A stretch of DNA of 64,000 nucleotides. It comes from JAJDNH01 sp964552395. GTDB lineage: Bacteria; Acidobacteriota; Thermoanaerobaculia; Thermoanaerobaculales; Sulfomarinibacteraceae. Within the stretch, counting starts at the first letter, position 1; the number at the start of each line of letters is the position of its first letter. The notes beneath the pieces are model-generated. The model had not been told where the DNA came from. It did no database searches and saw only the letters and a program-made list of their open reading frames with translations. Of this stretch, positions 61,491-64,000 are shown one piece after another. The stretch lies in contig CAZKGM010000002.1 of assembly GCA_964552395.1 (NCBI GenBank), forward strand, positions 220,686 to 284,685. Direction: 5' to 3'. Made by a program: the position numbers and the translations under genes.

Positions 61491-62874
61491 GCTCGATCTC
61501 ACCGCCCTGACCCCGGAGCTGCTGGACCGCTACGACCGCCCCGGTCCCAGGTACACCTCGTACCCGACCGCACCCCAGTTCACGACCGACTTTGACGAGG
61601 GGGCCTACCGTGAGCGGCTGGCCGAAGCCGCCGGCCGCGCCTCGGAGCCGTTATCCCTGTACGCCCACGTGCCGTTTTGCGAGCACCGCTGCACCTACTG
61701 CGGCTGCAACATCGTGATCTCCCCCCATCGCGGTCCCGAGGTGGCATACCTCGATGCAATCGATCGCGAGCTGGATCTCCTCGCCGGGGCTCTCGACGGC
61801 CGCCGCAGTCTCAACCAGCTGCACTGGGGAGGTGGCACGCCGACGTATCTGACGCCGCAGCAGTGCCGGCGCCTGTTCACGACGATCACCGACCGCTTCC
61901 CGCTGAACGCCGGCGCCGAGGTGGCAATCGAGGTGGACCCCTGTGTGACCAGCCTCGAGCACCTGGAGGTTCTGGCCGAGCTCGGCTTCAACCGCATCTC
62001 GATGGGTCTGCAGGATCTCGATGCCCGGGTGCAGGAAGCGGTCCAGCGCGTCCAGCCCCTCGAGCTGACCCGGCTCCACGTAGAACGCGCCCGCGAGCTC
62101 GGCTTTGAGTCCGTCAACGTGGACCTGATCTATGGTCTCCCCTACCAGAACGAGGCCCAGTTTCGGCAAACCGTCCGCACGGTGATCGAGGAGCTCAACC
62201 CGGACCGGGTGGCCTGCTTCTCCTACGCCCACGTGCCGTGGATCAAGCCCCACCAGCGCCAGCTCGACGACAGCACGTTGCCGCACGGCTGGGACAAGTT
62301 CCGGATCTTCGTCGGCGCGGTCGAGGAGTTCCTCGCAGCAGGGTACAGCTTCGTAGGATTCGACCACTTTGCCCGTCCCGAGGACGAGCTGGCAACCGCG
62401 ATGCGGGAGGGACGCGTCCATCGCAACTTCATGGGCTATACGGTGATGCCGGCGTCCGACCAGCTCGGGGTCGGGATGACCTCGATAGGAGATGTGGCTG
62501 GCGCATATGCCGCCAACGAGAAGAACCTCGCACGCTACCAGCGGATGGTCGGCGAGGGACGGCTCCCGATCGAGCGAGGCATCCTCCGCTCAGCCGAGGA
62601 TGAGCTCCGCGGCAGCGTCATCCGGCGGATCATCTGCAATCTCGGCTTGGACTATGGGTGGGTTGCCGGGAGCTTCGGCGTCGACCCCCGGCGTCACTTC
62701 GCGCAGGCGCTCGCCGAGCTCGAGCCGCTAGCCGCGGATGGGCTGCTCGAGATCAGCAACGGAGGATTGCAGGTCACTGACCTGGGAAGGTTCTTCCTGC
62801 GCAACATCTGCATGCCGTTCGACACCTACCTGCGCAAGCCCTCGGACCGCCCGGTCTACTCCCGGACCGTGTAG
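61483..62874 (+). CDS. hemN: Oxygen-independent coproporphyrinogen III oxidase
   Basis: Radical SAM enzyme of 463 residues that converts coproporphyrinogen III to protoporphyrinogen IX without oxygen. The cluster motif CEHRCTYCGC (about residues 66-75) follows the HVPF lead-in. The N-terminal PGPRYTSYPTAPQF is the HemN trip-wire segment that separates true HemN from HemW relatives. The C-terminal domain is complete (DLGRFFLRNICM). Its presence suggests growth under low oxygen, consistent with the menaquinone-type sdhCAB. Confidence 0.95.
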   Translation: MPELDLTALTPELLDRYDRPGPRYTSYPTAPQFTTDFDEGAYRERLAEAAGRASEPLSLYAHVPFCEHRCTYCGCNIVISPHRGPEVAYLDAIDRELDLLAGALDGRRSLNQLHWGGGTPTYLTPQQCRRLFTTITDRFPLNAGAEVAIEVDPCVTSLEHLEVLAELGFNRISMGLQDLDARVQEAVQRVQPLELTRLHVERARELGFESVNVDLIYGLPYQNEAQFRQTVRTVIEELNPDRVACFSYAHVPWIKPHQRQLDDSTLPHGWDKFRIFVGAVEEFLAAGYSFVGFDHFARPEDELATAMREGRVHRNFMGYTVMPASDQLGVGMTSIGDVAGAYAANEKNLARYQRMVGEGRLPIERGILRSAEDELRGSVIRRIICNLGLDYGWVAGSFGVDPRRHFAQALAELEPLAADGLLEISNGGLQVTDLGRFFLRNICMPFDTYLRKPSDRPVYSRTV

Positions 62875-62997
62875 CCCGCACTTCTCACCAGCAGCCGCCT
62901 GCCGTCTCCGATGCACGTCCCTCTCAGGAGGGGATCCGGTTGGGATATACTCGCCCCACTAACGGGTCATCGGCCCAACCTCATCGGATGGTGCACA

Positions 62998-63822
62998 GTG
63001 GCGATCGACTCCACACATCTCGACCCTGCGAAGCTTCGCAAGGCTGCGGACAGCTTCCAGGTCATATGGGCAAGCATCTCGACCGCCGCCGTGCCGGCGG
63101 AGGATGAGGAGGTGGCCGGCGCCCTGAGCTCTCTCGGAGACGCCCTCAGGCGCTGCGGCCAGTCGGTGCAACACGTCCTGGAAAGCCATGGCCTGCCGAT
63201 GGCGACCGCGGTCTCGGCCGCGCCCGTCACCAACACCGAGCCTCGGCCGCCCCTGCAGGCGAACGAGGTTTCTCGCGCATGCACGTTCGTCGACCGAGCT
63301 GCCGACTGGCTCTCCGATCATGCCGACGCAGACGTCGCGGAGGACGAGCTCACCAGCCTTCAGCTCATCGCGCGCCTTGCGTTCGAGACTCGGCAGACCA
63401 TCGCCGCCGCTCTTCCCGCGGCATCCGCGGCCGGCGAGCCTGGCGAGACAGGGTCCACGACTGAGGAAGGGAGCGGACCCGCAGCCATTGCCGGCAACTA
63501 TCCATCTCCGTCCGAAACGACCCTGTGGTCCGGGGAGCTTGTTCTCCAAGACACGCCCAAGGACCCGCTCCTGGTGGAGTGGAAGGACACGCTGGAGGTC
63601 ACGCCGCGTGCCAAGGAGCTGGTCGATGAGTTCCTCGCGGAAGTCGGCCTGGACCTGAACCCTGCCGCCCGCCTGAAGCTCAACCGCAGCATCGAGAAGT
63701 GGCTCGTGGCCACACCCGAGGGCATGGTGCTCGTCATCAGGATCGGTGAGCTGCAGGGAAGACCGGAGCCGTATCCGAGATACGTTCCGAAGTCGGCTGT
63801 CGCCGACTCGGAAGGTGATTGA
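62998..63822 (+). CDS. Hypothetical protein, possibly related to post-heme genes
   Basis: A 274-residue protein of unknown family. The N-terminal half is helical and Ala/Glu rich (about 1-140). A low-complexity linker follows (about 140-170), then a C-terminal part with PLLVEWKDTLEVTPRAKELVDEF and RSIEKWL. GTG 62998 is the chosen start; a TATACT box at 62946-62951 lies upstream. It is 123 bases after hemN in the same direction, so it may have its own promoter. No function can be stated. Confidence 0.65.
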   Translation: MAIDSTHLDPAKLRKAADSFQVIWASISTAAVPAEDEEVAGALSSLGDALRRCGQSVQHVLESHGLPMATAVSAAPVTNTEPRPPLQANEVSRACTFVDRAADWLSDHADADVAEDELTSLQLIARLAFETRQTIAAALPAASAAGEPGETGSTTEEGSGPAAIAGNYPSPSETTLWSGELVLQDTPKDPLLVEWKDTLEVTPRAKELVDEFLAEVGLDLNPAARLKLNRSIEKWLVATPEGMVLVIRIGELQGRPEPYPRYVPKSAVADSEGD

Positions 63823-63828
63823 GTCGCT

Positions 63829-63905
63829 CCCCCACCCGCCCGGGAAGGGAAACGGAAGACGGGAAACGCTCCCCCGCCCGCCCGCAGAACGTAGCTGTAG
63901 CGCGC
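63829..63905. repeat. C-tract intergenic repeat family, copy at the right end
   Basis: Two C-tracts (near 63829 and 63872) are separated by a GGAAACGGAAGACGGGAAACG-like string and followed by GTAGCTGTAGCGCGCTCC. The same order appears at 22924-23046 (GTGGCCGTGGCGCGCTCC) and, shortened, at 51355-51412. Confidence 0.6.
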
Positions 63906-63940
63906 TCCAGAGGATGCTGCACTCCAGACGGACGTGCCGT

Positions 63941-63999
63941 CCTTGAGGTTATTCTGAAGCGCCATGACGGGCGACACCCGTTGGGGAATAACCTCAAGG
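63941..63999. repeat. Nested inverted repeat at the window edge
   Basis: Outer arms of 14 bases (CCTTGAGGTTATTC at 63941-63954 and GAATAACCTCAAGG at 63986-63999) pair perfectly. An inner 5-bp stem (ACGGG 63967-63971 with CCCGT 63977-63981) lies within. It could be a transcript 3' structure, a cruciform or one end of an element continuing beyond the window. Confidence 0.7.
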
Positions 64000-64000
64000 G

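Overview
The window is about 64 kb of high-GC bacterial chromosome. It is densely packed, on both strands, with housekeeping genes and a few regulatory and secreted proteins. Bacterial markers are leucyl-tRNA synthetase, MurB, AroA, TatAC, a complete C5-type heme set, class II fumarase and a menaquinone-type succinate dehydrogenase/fumarate reductase. I see no phage, integrase, transposase, CRISPR, rRNA or tRNA gene. The mix of long TPR-bearing Ser/Thr kinases, secreted subtilases with duplicated C-terminal beta domains, PD40 lipoproteins and a sigma-54 activator resembles Acidobacteriota (perhaps class Thermoanaerobaculia). That placement is inference from gene style, not a computed phylogeny.

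Layout. 1-2.6 kb: an AEC transporter, a small membrane protein and an SRPBCC/GyrI-like protein. 2.7-6.6 kb: an operon of archaeal-type HMG-CoA synthase, SCP2-type thiolase, DUF35 OB-fold protein and a second thiolase, with a recognisable promoter. 6.6-13.1 kb: a hybrid histidine kinase, an aromatic amino acid hydroxylase and a Ser/Thr kinase with TPRs. 13.2-22.9 kb: an unknown protein with SppA, LeuRS, a release-factor-like protein, an AMMECR1 protein, a rhomboid protease and a TrmJ-type methyltransferase. 23.1-31.5 kb (minus strand): an LpxH-like phosphoesterase, then aroA and a 1287-residue sigma-54 activator (start/stop overlap), then murB and a TPR protein (start/stop overlap). The gap between the activator and murB holds a near-perfect sigma-54 promoter followed about 80 nt later by an intrinsic terminator on the plus strand, which suggests an undescribed small RNA.

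31.7-46 kb: a secreted subtilase, a serine-biosynthesis operon (DUF1015-serA-serC), a PD40 lipoprotein, a TauE-type permease, a tightly overlapped trio of two rSAM/selenodomain-type transferases and an MTA-phosphorylase-like enzyme, a methyltransferase with a Rieske protein, and fumC. 46-55 kb (minus strand): an acidic unknown protein, PrsW-like protease, TtcA-like ATPase, tatC, tatA, a carboxy-terminal protease and sdhCAB. 55.1-62.9 kb (plus strand): hemA-hemC-hemD-hemB-hemL-hemE-hemN, most genes overlapping, which carries glutamyl-tRNA to protoporphyrinogen IX except for the final oxidation. An unknown protein follows.

Intergenic spaces are short but not empty. They carry dispersed repeats: a 66-bp element in two copies, a C-tract (CCCACCC) family at gene ends, a shared hairpin downstream of two unrelated genes, and several large inverted repeats including a nested one at the right window edge.
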